NCBI GenBank assembly: GCA_041398225.1
Contig: JAWKVD010000013.1
Coordinates: forward strand, 1-64,000
Reading direction: 5' to 3'
Source: JAWKVD01 sp041398225
GTDB lineage: Bacteria; Pseudomonadota; Alphaproteobacteria; Caulobacterales; Hyphomonadaceae
Length of the DNA: 64,000 bases
This document shows, piece by piece, positions 15,878 through 24,754 of this stretch; the first letter of the stretch is position 1; the number at the start of each line of letters is the position of its first letter. The position numbers and the translations under genes were made by a program. The notes below the pieces were generated by a model. The model saw only the letters and a program-made list of their open reading frames with translations. It was not told where the DNA came from and did not search any database.

Positions 15878-18586
15878 ATGTACGACGATCGCGCGCGCGT
15901 CCGCGCCGTCCTGGGCCCGACCAATACCGGCAAGACCCATCTCGCCGTCGAACGAATGCTGGCGCACGGCACCGGCATGATCGGCCTGCCCCTGCGCTTG
16001 CTGGCGCGCGAGATCTACGACCGCATGGTCCGGATCAAGGGAGAACAGGCCTGCGCCCTGATCACCGGCGAGGAGCGCATCCGTCCGCATAGCGCCCGCT
16101 ATTTCGCCTGTACGGTCGAGGCGATGCCGGTATCGGAGGGCGCGGACTTCATAGGCGTCGATGAAGTACAGCTCGCCGCCGATCCCGACCGGGGCCATGT
16201 CTTCACATCACGCATCCTGAAGGCGCGCGGGCGCCACGAGACCATGCTGATGGGCGCGGACACAATTCGTCCGATCCTGCGCAGCCTGGACCTCGACATC
16301 GATCCCGAGCGCCGCGAGCGGTTTTCGCGGCTCGACTACGCCGGCCCGATCAAGATCACCAAACTGCCCAAACGGTCCGTGGTGGTCGCGTTCTCGGCGG
16401 AGGAAGTCTATGCGATCGCCGAACTGCTGAAACGCCAGCGCGGCGGCTGCGCGGTGATCATGGGCGCGCTCAGTCCGCGCACGCGCAACGCGCAGGTGGC
16501 GCTCTACCAATCCGGAGAGGTGGACTATGTGGTCGCGACCGACGCGATCGGCATGGGTCTCAATCTCGACGTGTCGCATGTCGCCTTCGCCAGCCGCCGC
16601 AAATTCGACGGACGCCAGCGGCGCGCGCTGCGCGCGGACGAGCTGGCCCAGATCGCCGGGCGCGCCGGGCGTTTTCGCGACGACGGCACATTCGGCGAGA
16701 CCGCCGATTGCGAGCCGCTGGACGAGGAAACCGTCGAGCGCATCACCGAGCATCGCTTCGAGCCGCTCGACCATCTGAACTGGCGCAATTCCGATCTGGA
16801 CTTCTCCAGCGTCGAAGGGCTGATCGCCGCGCTGCAAAGGCCTTCGCCCCACCCCGCCCTGCGGCGCGCGCCCGAAGCGCTGGACGAAGCGACGCTGACG
16901 CAGATCGCGCAAATTCCGGACGTGCGACGCCTCGCGCGGTCGTCCGCCCATGTGAGGCGGCTGTGGGACCTGTGCACCCTACCCGACTTCCGCAAGTCGG
17001 GCCTGGACGCCCATCTGCGGCTGGTGTCGAGCCTGGTCGAAGAGCTGATCGAGCCGGACGCCCGGCTCAAGGATGAGTGGGTGTACGATCATGTCGAACG
17101 TCTCGACCGCATCGAGGGCGACATCGACACGCTGCAGCAGCGTCTCGCCGACATTCGCACATGGACCTATGCGGCGAACCGCGCCGACTGGATCGAGAAC
17201 GCCCCGACATGGCGCGCTCGCGCCCGCGATATCGAGGACCGCCTGTCGGATGCGCTGCACGAGGGGCTGATGCAGCGATTCGTCGACCGCCGCACCTCCG
17301 CTCTGTTGCGCACGCTGTCCGCCGCCGACGACGAACCCGCCGAAGTCGCGCAGGACGGCGCGGTGGCCGTGGGCGGCCATGTCGTCGGACATCTCGACGG
17401 GCTGGTGTTCAGTCCGGACACCACGGCGCGGACGCTGGAAGGCCGGGCGCTCCGCAACGCCGCCCTCAAATCGCTGCGACCAGTGATCGAACGGCGCCTG
17501 ATCGCGATCGCCAGCGCCGGCGATCACGCCTTCGAGCTGCGCCATGAGACGGGCGAGATCCTGCATCTTGGCGCCCCGGTCGCGCGGCTGGTCGCCGCCA
17601 GCGACTGGCTGCGGCCGAATGTGGAGCTGATGGGCGCGCCGGAGGCGCACGAACCCCAGCGAGAGGCGGCGCGCGGGCGCATCGAGGCCTGGGTGCGCGC
17701 GCACAGCGCCGCCGTTCTGGGCCCGCTGATGACGCTCAATGACGTTATCGGCGGCGACGCCTTGCCGGGACCGGCGCGCGGCATCGCCTATCAGCTTCTG
17801 GAGACCGGCGCCGCCGTCGACCGGCGGGAACGGGCGCAACGCGACAAGGGCGGCGCCATGGCGCTGGCCAAACCCGCCCGCGAGGCGCTGAAGGCGGCGG
17901 GCGTGCATTCGGGCCGTATCGCGGCCTGGATTCCGGCGTTGCTGAAGCCGGCGGCCGGACGTCTCCTGCTGTTGCTGCGCGCTGTTCACACCGGACGGGT
18001 ATGGCGCGAAGCGCCGTCCGCGGCGTCGTTCGCCCTCAAAGGGGCTGATCAGGCCTGGTCGAACGAACAGCTCCAGACGGCCGGCTATCTGAGGCTGGGC
18101 CCCCGCGCCGTCCGCGCCGATATGGCGGAGCGGCTCGCCTGGTCGGTGTCGCAGGCGCGCAAGGCGTCGGAGACCTCGCACTTCGAGGCGCCGGCGGATC
18201 TCGCGGCGCTGGTCGGCTGCCCCGGCGCGGAGTTTCCCGAAGTGCTGCGCTCGATCGGACTGACGCCGGCGGAGCGCGACAAGGCGACCGGCGCCGTGAC
18301 GCGTTGGCGCTATCGGGCCGCGCAACGCGCGAAGGACGCGGCGCGGCCCAGCAAGCCGGCTCCCCCGCCCAGCGGCCCGTTCGCGGCGCTCGCCGAGCTG
18401 GTCGAGACCAAGCCGGTCGCGGCGACGAAACACAAGCGCCGGCGGCGATCGCCCCGCGCCCGCCGCGAGGCGCAATCCGGCGACGGCGCAACGAGGCCCG
18501 ACGCGCACTCGGCCGGCGCGCGTTCGTCCGACGACAGTCGGAGCGATCCTCCGGGCGATCGCCCGAAGGAAGACAGCTCGACATGA
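15878..18586 (+). CDS. SUV3-like superfamily 2 RNA/DNA helicase
   Basis: 902 residues. Walker A is LGPTNTGKTHL (residues 12-22), the Walker B variant is GVDEVQLA (~95), and the C-terminal helicase motifs are VATDAIGMGLNLD and AQIAGRAGRF. The compact N-terminal core without an accessory domain is the pattern of the mitochondrial SUV3 and bacterial MgpS-like helicases. The rest is alpha-helical, with a basic Arg/Lys/Ala tail of about 80 residues. It probably acts in RNA turnover; the family is common in alphaproteobacteria. An S4 RNA-binding protein gene starts 13 bp downstream, suggesting a shared RNA role. Confidence 0.88.
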   Translation: MYDDRARVRAVLGPTNTGKTHLAVERMLAHGTGMIGLPLRLLAREIYDRMVRIKGEQACALITGEERIRPHSARYFACTVEAMPVSEGADFIGVDEVQLAADPDRGHVFTSRILKARGRHETMLMGADTIRPILRSLDLDIDPERRERFSRLDYAGPIKITKLPKRSVVVAFSAEEVYAIAELLKRQRGGCAVIMGALSPRTRNAQVALYQSGEVDYVVATDAIGMGLNLDVSHVAFASRRKFDGRQRRALRADELAQIAGRAGRFRDDGTFGETADCEPLDEETVERITEHRFEPLDHLNWRNSDLDFSSVEGLIAALQRPSPHPALRRAPEALDEATLTQIAQIPDVRRLARSSAHVRRLWDLCTLPDFRKSGLDAHLRLVSSLVEELIEPDARLKDEWVYDHVERLDRIEGDIDTLQQRLADIRTWTYAANRADWIENAPTWRARARDIEDRLSDALHEGLMQRFVDRRTSALLRTLSAADDEPAEVAQDGAVAVGGHVVGHLDGLVFSPDTTARTLEGRALRNAALKSLRPVIERRLIAIASAGDHAFELRHETGEILHLGAPVARLVAASDWLRPNVELMGAPEAHEPQREAARGRIEAWVRAHSAAVLGPLMTLNDVIGGDALPGPARGIAYQLLETGAAVDRRERAQRDKGGAMALAKPAREALKAAGVHSGRIAAWIPALLKPAAGRLLLLLRAVHTGRVWREAPSAASFALKGADQAWSNEQLQTAGYLRLGPRAVRADMAERLAWSVSQARKASETSHFEAPADLAALVGCPGAEFPEVLRSIGLTPAERDKATGAVTRWRYRAAQRAKDAARPSKPAPPPSGPFAALAELVETKPVAATKHKRRRRSPRARREAQSGDGATRPDAHSAGARSSDDSRSDPPGDRPKEDSST

Positions 18587-18599
18587 TGCGAGGTCCGGC

Positions 18600-18884
18600 T
18601 TGAGCGATACCGACCGGATGCGTCTGGACATCTGGCTGTGGCGGGCGCGCTTCTTCAAGACGCGCGGCGCGGCGGCGGCGGCGATCGAGGCGGGCGACAT
18701 GCGCGTGGAGCGCGACGGCCAGGTGCGCCGGATCGAGAAACCTTCGACGACCGTCGCCGTCGGCGACCTGCTGAGCCTCACGCTGGGTCCCCGCGCCGGG
18801 CTGGTGCGCATTCTCGCCCTGCCCGACCGGCGCGGCCCGGCGCCCGAGGCAGCGACCTGTTACGAATCCGCGGGCGAGGCCTGA
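18600..18884 (+). CDS. S4-domain RNA-binding protein (Hsp15-like)
   Basis: 94 residues from a TTG at 18600. An S4 fold covers about residues 6-65 (RLDIWLWRARFFKTRGAAAA, then GDMRVERDGQVRR and VAVGDLLSLTL). Heat-shock protein 15 binds 50S subunits carrying nascent chains in E. coli; this is a shorter relative. It follows the helicase gene by 13 bp, so translation is probably coupled. Confidence 0.85.
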   Translation: MSDTDRMRLDIWLWRARFFKTRGAAAAAIEAGDMRVERDGQVRRIEKPSTTVAVGDLLSLTLGPRAGLVRILALPDRRGPAPEAATCYESAGEA

Positions 18885-19002
18885 CCGGGCTCGGTTGAGG
18901 CCTGCTCATGCAGCCATTCAGCCCTCTCAATTGACTTTCAACTTTCCGGACCGCATGTGCGCGGAACGACGCCCGTGGAAGCTTTCCTGAAGACCTGATC
19001 GC

Positions 19003-19344
19003 ATGACCTATATCGTCAAGGACGCCTGTATTCGCTGCAAATACATGGATTGCGTGGAAGTCTGTCCCGTCGACTGCTTCTACGAAGGCGAAAACATGCT
19101 CGTCATCCATCCGGACGAGTGCATCGACTGCGGCGTCTGCCAGCCCGAATGCCCGGCGGAGGCCATCGTGCCGGACACCGAGGACGACCCGGACGGCAAG
19201 TGGCTGAAATTAAACGCGGAATATGCGAAGTCGTGGCCGAACATCACGATCAAGGGAACGCCGCCGGCCGACGCCGACGACTATCTGAAGGTCACGAACA
19301 AGCTGGAAAGCCTGTTCTCGCCGAAGCCGGGAACCGGTTCCTAG
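19003..19344 (+). CDS. fdxA: 7Fe ferredoxin FdxA
   Basis: 113 residues. Cysteines at 9, 12, 17, 21, 25, 40, 43, 46 and 50 (CIRCKYMDCVEVCPVDC and CIDCGVCQPEC) match the FdxA/Azotobacter FdI pattern that binds one [3Fe-4S] and one [4Fe-4S] cluster. The C-terminal extension ending in KWPNITxKGxPP-like sequence is usual. In alphaproteobacteria fdxA commonly stands next to the S4-domain gene and carD, as here. Confidence 0.95.
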   Translation: MTYIVKDACIRCKYMDCVEVCPVDCFYEGENMLVIHPDECIDCGVCQPECPAEAIVPDTEDDPDGKWLKLNAEYAKSWPNITIKGTPPADADDYLKVTNKLESLFSPKPGTGS

Positions 19345-19442
19345 ACCCTTCCCGTCCTGCGGGATTTTGACGCTCTGTGTGGCGAAATGACGCTAGGGGG
19401 CTCCCCCAGCGTGTCCCAATGCGTCTGCCATGTGACACTCGG

Positions 19443-19470
19443 TTGAAAAATCTTACAAATGTGGTAAGGG
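19443..19470 (+). promoter_or_regulatory. Possible carD promoter
   Basis: TTGAAA at 19443-19448 is a fair -35 element. A weak -10 (TAAGGG, 19465-19470) lies 16 bp downstream. The transcript would carry a leader of about 110 nt before carD (ATG 19589). The call rests on motif resemblance only. Confidence 0.25.
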
Positions 19471-19588
19471 TAGACGGTCGCCGACGGGCGCGCGCAACAC
19501 GCAAACAGCCGAGGGATTGGGACGTACCCGCACCATGCGGGCGATCCGTGTCGTTCGGCCTGTGGCGCGAGTGAAAGGTAGAACGAGA

Positions 19589-20113
19589 ATGTCGAAAAAG
19601 CAGCCTGCCAAAATCGTCGAAGGTGTGTTCACGGTTGGACAACACGTCGTCTATCCCGCGCATGGCGTGGGTCGCGTCACCGGCATCGAGACCCAACAGG
19701 TCGCCGGCATGACGCTGGAAGTCTATGTCGTCGGTTTTGATCAGGACAAGCTTATCCTCCGCGTCCCCACCGCCAAGGCGGCGGCTGCGGGCATGCGCCC
19801 CCTCGCCTCCACCCGCGTCGTCAACGACGCGCTCAAGACGCTGGGCGGCCGCGCCCGCATCAAGCGCACCATGTGGTCGCGCCGGGCGCAGGAGTACGAA
19901 GCCAAGATCAACTCGGGCAACCTGATTCAGATCGCCGAGGTCGTCCGCGACCTGCACCGCGCCGAGGACCAGCCCGACCAGTCCTATTCCGAACGTCAGC
20001 TCTATGAGTCGGCGCTCGACCGCATGGCGCGCGAACTGGCGGCCGTCGAGAACATCGAGCACGCCGAAGCTGTGCAGAAGCTCTCGAAGTCGCTGGCCAA
20101 GCGCGCGGCGTAG
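19589..20113 (+). CDS. carD: CarD-family transcription regulator
   Basis: 174 residues from the ATG at 19589. The CarD N-terminal RNA-polymerase-interacting fold is visible in FTVGQHVVYPAHGVGRVTGIE and YVVGFDQDKLILRVPTAKA, then RPLASTRVV, and the helical DNA-contacting domain in KRTMWSRRAQEYEAKINSGN and EVVRDLHR. CarD binds the RNA polymerase beta subunit and stabilises open complexes. It is a single-gene unit closed by a strong terminator. Confidence 0.95.
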   Translation: MSKKQPAKIVEGVFTVGQHVVYPAHGVGRVTGIETQQVAGMTLEVYVVGFDQDKLILRVPTAKAAAAGMRPLASTRVVNDALKTLGGRARIKRTMWSRRAQEYEAKINSGNLIQIAEVVRDLHRAEDQPDQSYSERQLYESALDRMARELAAVENIEHAEAVQKLSKSLAKRAA

Positions 20114-20139
20114 GAAAGCTGCAAACGCAGACCTGATCA

Positions 20140-20168
20140 GGGGCGCTCGCAAGAGCGCCCCTTTTGTT
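20140..20168 (+). terminator. Rho-independent terminator after carD
   Basis: Nine-base stem GGGGCGCTC / GAGCGCCCC with a GCAA loop, followed by TTTTGTTT. It starts 27 bp after the carD stop and is the clearest terminator in the window. It also faces the convergent nuclease-like gene. Confidence 0.9.
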
Positions 20169-20212
20169 TGGTCTGGCGTTTGTTCCTGGCCTGAACCGAC
20201 CTCAGCCGACCT

Positions 20213-21028
20213 TCAGGTCTCGACCTGCCCCCAGTGCGTCAGCGCGATCGCACCGCCATCCGGCTCGCGCCGAAGCCGGCCGCGCAGACGAACGTTTCCG
20301 CCGATCGTCAGATCCAGCGCCGCATCGGGAGCGCCCATATCCGTGCCCGGAACGATCACTATGCCCGTCTCGTCCAGCCGCGCCGCGCCACGCGCCGCCT
20401 GCGCAGCCACGGAGACCAGCGGTCCTTCGACAATCGCGAAGGCCGGCGCATGCGCGAGGTCGTCCGGCGCGCGCACCCGATAGTGATCCAGCGCCCACAC
20501 GCCCCGCCGCGCCGCGCGCGCCTCCTGCTCCCACCGATAGAGTTCGCGCACGCGGGCCGTGTTGTCCGGCCAGGACCGGACGCGCGCCCCGCCCTGACGC
20601 ACCATCAAACCGTTGAGCCAGATCCGCCCCCCATCCGCGCTGTCGACGATCACATGCGCGATGGCGCGGTCGTAGCGGTCTCGGGTCAGACCGCCATACC
20701 AGAGGCGCGCCGGACGCCCCGTCGCGACCCGATCCAGAAGACGGCGCGCCTCGTCGAAGTAGGGTTCGGGCGATGCGCCCTGACGTCCGCCAGCCGGGGC
20801 CTCGACCTCAGCCAGCCGAACGCGCAGGCCGCTTTCCATGACCACAAGATCACCGTCGGAAACGCGTGCGATCAAGCCGGACTCGCCTTCGGCCAAGGCC
20901 GTCGACGATTGACCCGGCGAGCACGCCCCGACGGCCACAGCCGTGAGCGCCGCCACGCCGCCGCCAAGAACGGATCGTCGCGAGAGTGCGCCGCCTGCCG
21001 GAACCAGCCGCTGGCGAACGCCCCCCAT
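20213..21028 (-). CDS. Thermonuclease-like (SNase domain) lipoprotein
   Basis: 271 residues. The N-terminus has twin arginines (SRRSVLGGGVAALTAV) followed by VGAC, so Tat export and lipidation are likely. The SNase fold is seen in DGDLVVMESGLRVRLAEVEAP, GLTRDRYDRAIAHV and RGVWALDHY. Some catalytic positions of staphylococcal nuclease cannot be confirmed, so activity is uncertain. The last 90 residues are an extra domain of unknown type. It lies 6 bp downstream of the transketolase gene on the same strand. Confidence 0.75.
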   Translation of the reverse strand: MGGVRQRLVPAGGALSRRSVLGGGVAALTAVAVGACSPGQSSTALAEGESGLIARVSDGDLVVMESGLRVRLAEVEAPAGGRQGASPEPYFDEARRLLDRVATGRPARLWYGGLTRDRYDRAIAHVIVDSADGGRIWLNGLMVRQGGARVRSWPDNTARVRELYRWEQEARAARRGVWALDHYRVRAPDDLAHAPAFAIVEGPLVSVAAQAARGAARLDETGIVIVPGTDMGAPDAALDLTIGGNVRLRGRLRREPDGGAIALTHWGQVET

Positions 21029-21034
21029 CCTTCG

Positions 21035-23008
21035 TCAGATCGAGGCCCGGGCGGCCTCGGCCACCTTTTCGGCGGTGATCCCGAAATGCTCGTACAGAAC
21101 CTTGTAGGGCGCCGAAGCGCCGAAACCGTCCATGCCGACGAAGCGGCCTTGCGGACCGATCCAGCGATCCCAGCCCATGCGAACGCCGGCCTCGACCGCA
21201 ACCCTCGGGAGCGATCCGCCCAGCACTTCGTTGCGATATGCCTCGTCCTGCTGTTCGAAGAGTTCGAAGCACGGCATGGACACGACGCGCGCGCCGACGC
21301 CCTCTTCGGCCAGCTTCGCCTGCGCGGCGATGGCGATCTCGACTTCGGAGCCGGTCGCCACCAGCACCACTTTCTCTTCGCCCTCGGCTGGCGCAACGAC
21401 ATAGCCGCCCTTCGCGCAGAGGTTCTCGGCGACATGCTGTTTGCGGACCGGCGACACGTTCTGCCGGGTCAGCGCCATCACGGACGGGCCCTGCCGGCGC
21501 GCCAGCGCCAGCTCCCAGCACTCCGCCGTCTCCACGCCGTCGCACGGACGGAAGACGTTGAGGTTCGGCATCGCCCGAAGCGAGGCGACATGCTCCACCG
21601 GCTGGTGGGTCGGACCATCTTCGCCAAGGCCGATGGAATCGTGGGTCATCACATGCACGACCTGCACGCCCATCAGCGCGCCAAGGCGGATCGCCGCGCG
21701 CGAATAGTCGGCGAAGGCGAGGAAGGTGCCGGAATAGGGAACCACGCCGCCATGCAGCGCCATGCCGTTCATCGCGGCCGCCATGGCGTGCTCGCGTACG
21801 CCGTAGTGGATGTAGCGGCCGCCATAGGATTCCGGCGTCAGCGCCTTGGTGTGCGAGGTGCGCGTATTGTTGGAGCCGGTCAGGTCCGCCGATCCGCCGA
21901 TCATTTCCGGAACCGCCTCGGTCAGCGGCTCGAGCGCCGCTCCCGACCATTTGCGGGTGGCGTCGGACTTGGCCGCCGACGCGACCTTTTCCTTGTGCGA
22001 GGCGATAATGCCGGGAACGTTCTCCAGAGCGGCGCCCGACATCGCGGCCTCGAAGTCGGCGCGCTGGGGCGAGGATTTCAGCCGCGCCTCCCAACGTTCG
22101 CGAACCGGCTCGCCGCGACGGCCGATCGACAACCATTCATTCCGGATGTCGTCAGGCACTTCGAACGGCGCCGACGTCCAGCCGATCGACTCGCGGATCG
22201 TCGCGATTTCGTCCGCGCCGTAGGGGCCGCCATGGGCCGCGCCCGTTCCGGCGATCTTGGCGCCGAAGCCGATGATGGTGCGGCAGGCGATCAGCACCGG
22301 CTTGGTGCTGGTCTGCGCCTCGCGCAGCGCCTCCTCGACGGCGACCGGGTCGTGGCCGTCGACCTGGGCGACGTTCCAGCCGGACGCGAGGAAGCGGGTG
22401 AGCTGATCGGTGCGGTCGGCCAGATCCGTGCCGCCGTCGATGGTGACCGCGTTGTCGTCGAACAGCACGATCAGCCGGTTGAGCTTGAGGTGGCCGGCCA
22501 GCGTCAGCGCTTCCTGAGACACGCCTTCCATCAGGCAGCCGTCGCCGGCGATCACATAGGTGCGGTGATCGACAAGATCATCGCCGAAGCGGGCGTTGAG
22601 ATGGCGTTCCGCGATCGCCATGCCGACCGCGGTGGCGATGCCCTGCCCCAGCGGTCCAGTGGTGGTCTCCACGCCGGGCGTGTGACCGTATTCGGGGTGG
22701 CCGGGCGTTTTCGAGCCGAGCTGACGGAAATTGCGGATTTCGTCCATCGTCATCCCGGGATAGCCGGTGAGATGGAGCAGCGAATAAAGCAGCATCGAGC
22801 CGTGTCCGGCCGAGAGCACGAACCGGTCGCGATCGGCCCAATCCGGGCGCGACGGATCGAATTTCAGAAATTTGGACACCAGCACCGTGGCCGCGTCCGC
22901 CATGCCCAGCGGCAACCCCACATGGCCGCTCTTGGCGGCCTCGACCGCATCCATCGAGAGGGCCCGGATCGCGTTGGCGAGGGGGCTGGGATTTCCGCGA
23001 ACGTTCAT
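21035..23008 (-). CDS. tkt: Transketolase
   Basis: 657 residues, full length. The thiamine-diphosphate motif GDGCLMEGVSQEALTLAGHLKLNRLIVLFDDN begins near residue 154, split here only for reading. FVLSAGHGSMLLY and GEDGPTHQPVEHVASLR are family signatures. It transfers two-carbon units in the pentose phosphate pathway. A transaldolase-like gene lies upstream on the same strand (23171-23830), so both non-oxidative transferases are probably made from one region. Confidence 0.97.
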   Translation of the reverse strand: MNVRGNPSPLANAIRALSMDAVEAAKSGHVGLPLGMADAATVLVSKFLKFDPSRPDWADRDRFVLSAGHGSMLLYSLLHLTGYPGMTMDEIRNFRQLGSKTPGHPEYGHTPGVETTTGPLGQGIATAVGMAIAERHLNARFGDDLVDHRTYVIAGDGCLMEGVSQEALTLAGHLKLNRLIVLFDDNAVTIDGGTDLADRTDQLTRFLASGWNVAQVDGHDPVAVEEALREAQTSTKPVLIACRTIIGFGAKIAGTGAAHGGPYGADEIATIRESIGWTSAPFEVPDDIRNEWLSIGRRGEPVRERWEARLKSSPQRADFEAAMSGAALENVPGIIASHKEKVASAAKSDATRKWSGAALEPLTEAVPEMIGGSADLTGSNNTRTSHTKALTPESYGGRYIHYGVREHAMAAAMNGMALHGGVVPYSGTFLAFADYSRAAIRLGALMGVQVVHVMTHDSIGLGEDGPTHQPVEHVASLRAMPNLNVFRPCDGVETAECWELALARRQGPSVMALTRQNVSPVRKQHVAENLCAKGGYVVAPAEGEEKVVLVATGSEVEIAIAAQAKLAEEGVGARVVSMPCFELFEQQDEAYRNEVLGGSLPRVAVEAGVRMGWDRWIGPQGRFVGMDGFGASAPYKVLYEHFGITAEKVAEAARASI

Positions 23009-23170
23009 GCGGTCAGCTCCATGACCGGCCGCAACAGCCGGCGTCGTGTCATCTCTGGCGTCCCCAGACCCGCTTGGTGGCCCCTATGGCGAGGAAAGAC
23101 CGCACACACAAGCGTTCGAACGACAGAATCTTGCGGCGATGGCCGGCTATCCCCAGCCCAGACGCTCGAA

Positions 23171-23830
23171 TCACCCCTCGATGATGCTTTGGCCTGTGGA
23201 GCGCCAGTCCTTCAGGAAGGCTTCCAGCCCGGTATCGGTCAGCACGTGCTTGTACAGCGAGAAGAAAATCTTGGTCGGGATGGTGGCGCAGTCCGCGCCG
23301 GCCAGCGCCGCATCGCGCACATGGGCCGGCGTGCGGATCGAGGCCGCCAGAACCTGCGTCGAGAAGTCGTGGACGTCGTAGATATGGCGGATCTCGCGGA
23401 TCAGCTCCATGCCGTCGACGCCCGCATCGTCCAAGCGGCCGATGAAGGGCGAGATGAAATAGGCGCCGGCCTTGGCGGCCAGCAGAGCCTGAACGGCCGA
23501 AAAGCACAGCGTGACGTTGACCCGGATACCCTCGTCGGTCAGCGCGCGGCAGGCCATCAGCCCCTCTCGCGTCAGCGGCAGCTTCACGACCACGTTGGGC
23601 GCGATCGCCGCCAGATAGCGGCCTTCCCGCAGCATGCCCTCGACATCGGTCGCAACGGCCTCGGCGCTCACCGGCCCGGGGATGACGCCGCAGATCTCGG
23701 CGATGGCGTCCGCCATCTTGCGCCCCGACTTGGCGATCAGGGATGGATTGGTGGTCACGCCATCGATCAGCCCCGTCGCGCCGGCCTCCCGAAGCTCCTG
23801 GACATCCGCGGAATCGATAAAGAACTGCAT
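23171..23830 (-). CDS. Transaldolase / fructose-6-phosphate aldolase family (short form)
   Basis: 219 residues from the ATG at 23830 (MQFFIDSADVQELREAGATG). Signatures are GVTTNPSLIAKSG, VVKLPLTREGLMACRAL, NVTLCFSAVQALLA (Schiff-base region) and KAGAYFISPFIGRLDD. The length fits the small TalC/Fsa subgroup rather than the 315-residue TalB type. It probably functions as transaldolase next to transketolase; substrate preference within the family needs assay. A stretch upstream to 24025 is open but lacks family similarity. Confidence 0.92.
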   Translation of the reverse strand: MQFFIDSADVQELREAGATGLIDGVTTNPSLIAKSGRKMADAIAEICGVIPGPVSAEAVATDVEGMLREGRYLAAIAPNVVVKLPLTREGLMACRALTDEGIRVNVTLCFSAVQALLAAKAGAYFISPFIGRLDDAGVDGMELIREIRHIYDVHDFSTQVLAASIRTPAHVRDAALAGADCATIPTKIFFSLYKHVLTDTGLEAFLKDWRSTGQSIIEG

Positions 23831-23985
23831 GACGTGCCTCCCACACGACCCGCCTGCCTTGCGCGGGCTCGCCCCCTCCATAGTGCGGTTCCGCCCTGGA
23901 CTGAAGGCGCCTCGACGCATGAGGTTCCCGACACCGGCGCCGCCGAGGCCGGCAGCCGCCGCCGGGACGACCTCTGATCTATCTG

Positions 23986-24603
23986 TCAGCCCGCAAACGG
24001 GATGTTCAGGGTGTCGCCGCCCCATTCGGCCCGAAGCAAGTCATATGACGCTTCGTCGATGAGGGAGATATCGGTGAGACACCAGACCTCGCCGTCGCTT
24101 GAGAAGTAAGGCGTGTCGAGCGTGCGGATGTGAACGCAGCCGGCTTCGCCTTCCAGGCGATTGACGGACATGGAGAGCGCGATCTCGCCGTCGAATATGC
24201 CCGCGCGCTCCCATCTGTAGGTCACTTCATCCGTGTGGGCGCCGAAGAACCCGTAAATGCTGTGCCCTTGAAGCAGATCGCGCCGGACGCCCGCCTGCGA
24301 TGCGCCGGCCTCGTTGATCTCCAGAAACACGGCGCCGCGCGCCATCAGCGTCGACGGCCGCCATGCATTGACCACGCGCAGCCGCACCGCACGGTCCTGG
24401 CGCCCTCCGGAGCCCTGACGAAACAGCGTGCGCAACCTTCTGCGATGACCGAGACCGGGAACGTCCCGGCCTCTCTCCCATCTCGATACGGCGGTCTGGT
24501 TCACGCCCAACCGCTCAGCCAGAACGGATTGCGTCAGCCCTTCCCGGGCCCTCAGGGCCTTGATGAGCCGCGGCCAGTAGAGCTGCTCTTCGTACCTGTG
24601 CAT
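23986..24603 (-). CDS. XRE-type regulator with C-terminal sensor-like domain
   Basis: 205 residues from the ATG at 24603. The HTH is at about residues 10-55 (LIKALRAREGLTQSVLAERLGVN, read in two parts, then QTAVSRWERGRDVPG). A C-terminal part of about 120 residues (AVFLEINEAGASQAG, YRWERAGIFDGEIALSM) resembles a PAS-type fold by pattern only. It is divergent from the TonB receptor gene across about 150 bp, so control of that gene is plausible. Ligand and target are unknown. Confidence 0.65.
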   Translation of the reverse strand: MHRYEEQLYWPRLIKALRAREGLTQSVLAERLGVNQTAVSRWERGRDVPGLGHRRRLRTLFRQGSGGRQDRAVRLRVVNAWRPSTLMARGAVFLEINEAGASQAGVRRDLLQGHSIYGFFGAHTDEVTYRWERAGIFDGEIALSMSVNRLEGEAGCVHIRTLDTPYFSSDGEVWCLTDISLIDEASYDLLRAEWGGDTLNIPFAG

Positions 24604-24754
24604 GGTCCTACACCATCGCCCTCGCGGACCGGACAACGCGCTTAGGCGTTTCTAGGCGCAGGCTTTACGCAACTGTTCTCTGGCTGTGCCAGAGGTGTCG
24701 CATTCCGGGCCTAGAACACGCGCAAATCCAACCACGGCTGACGAGCGCGTCCCT

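Noticed and set aside
24640..24754. Cobalamin riboswitch before the BtuB-like receptor
   Set aside because: Only about 115 bp is available upstream and no B12-box-like sequence is visible.
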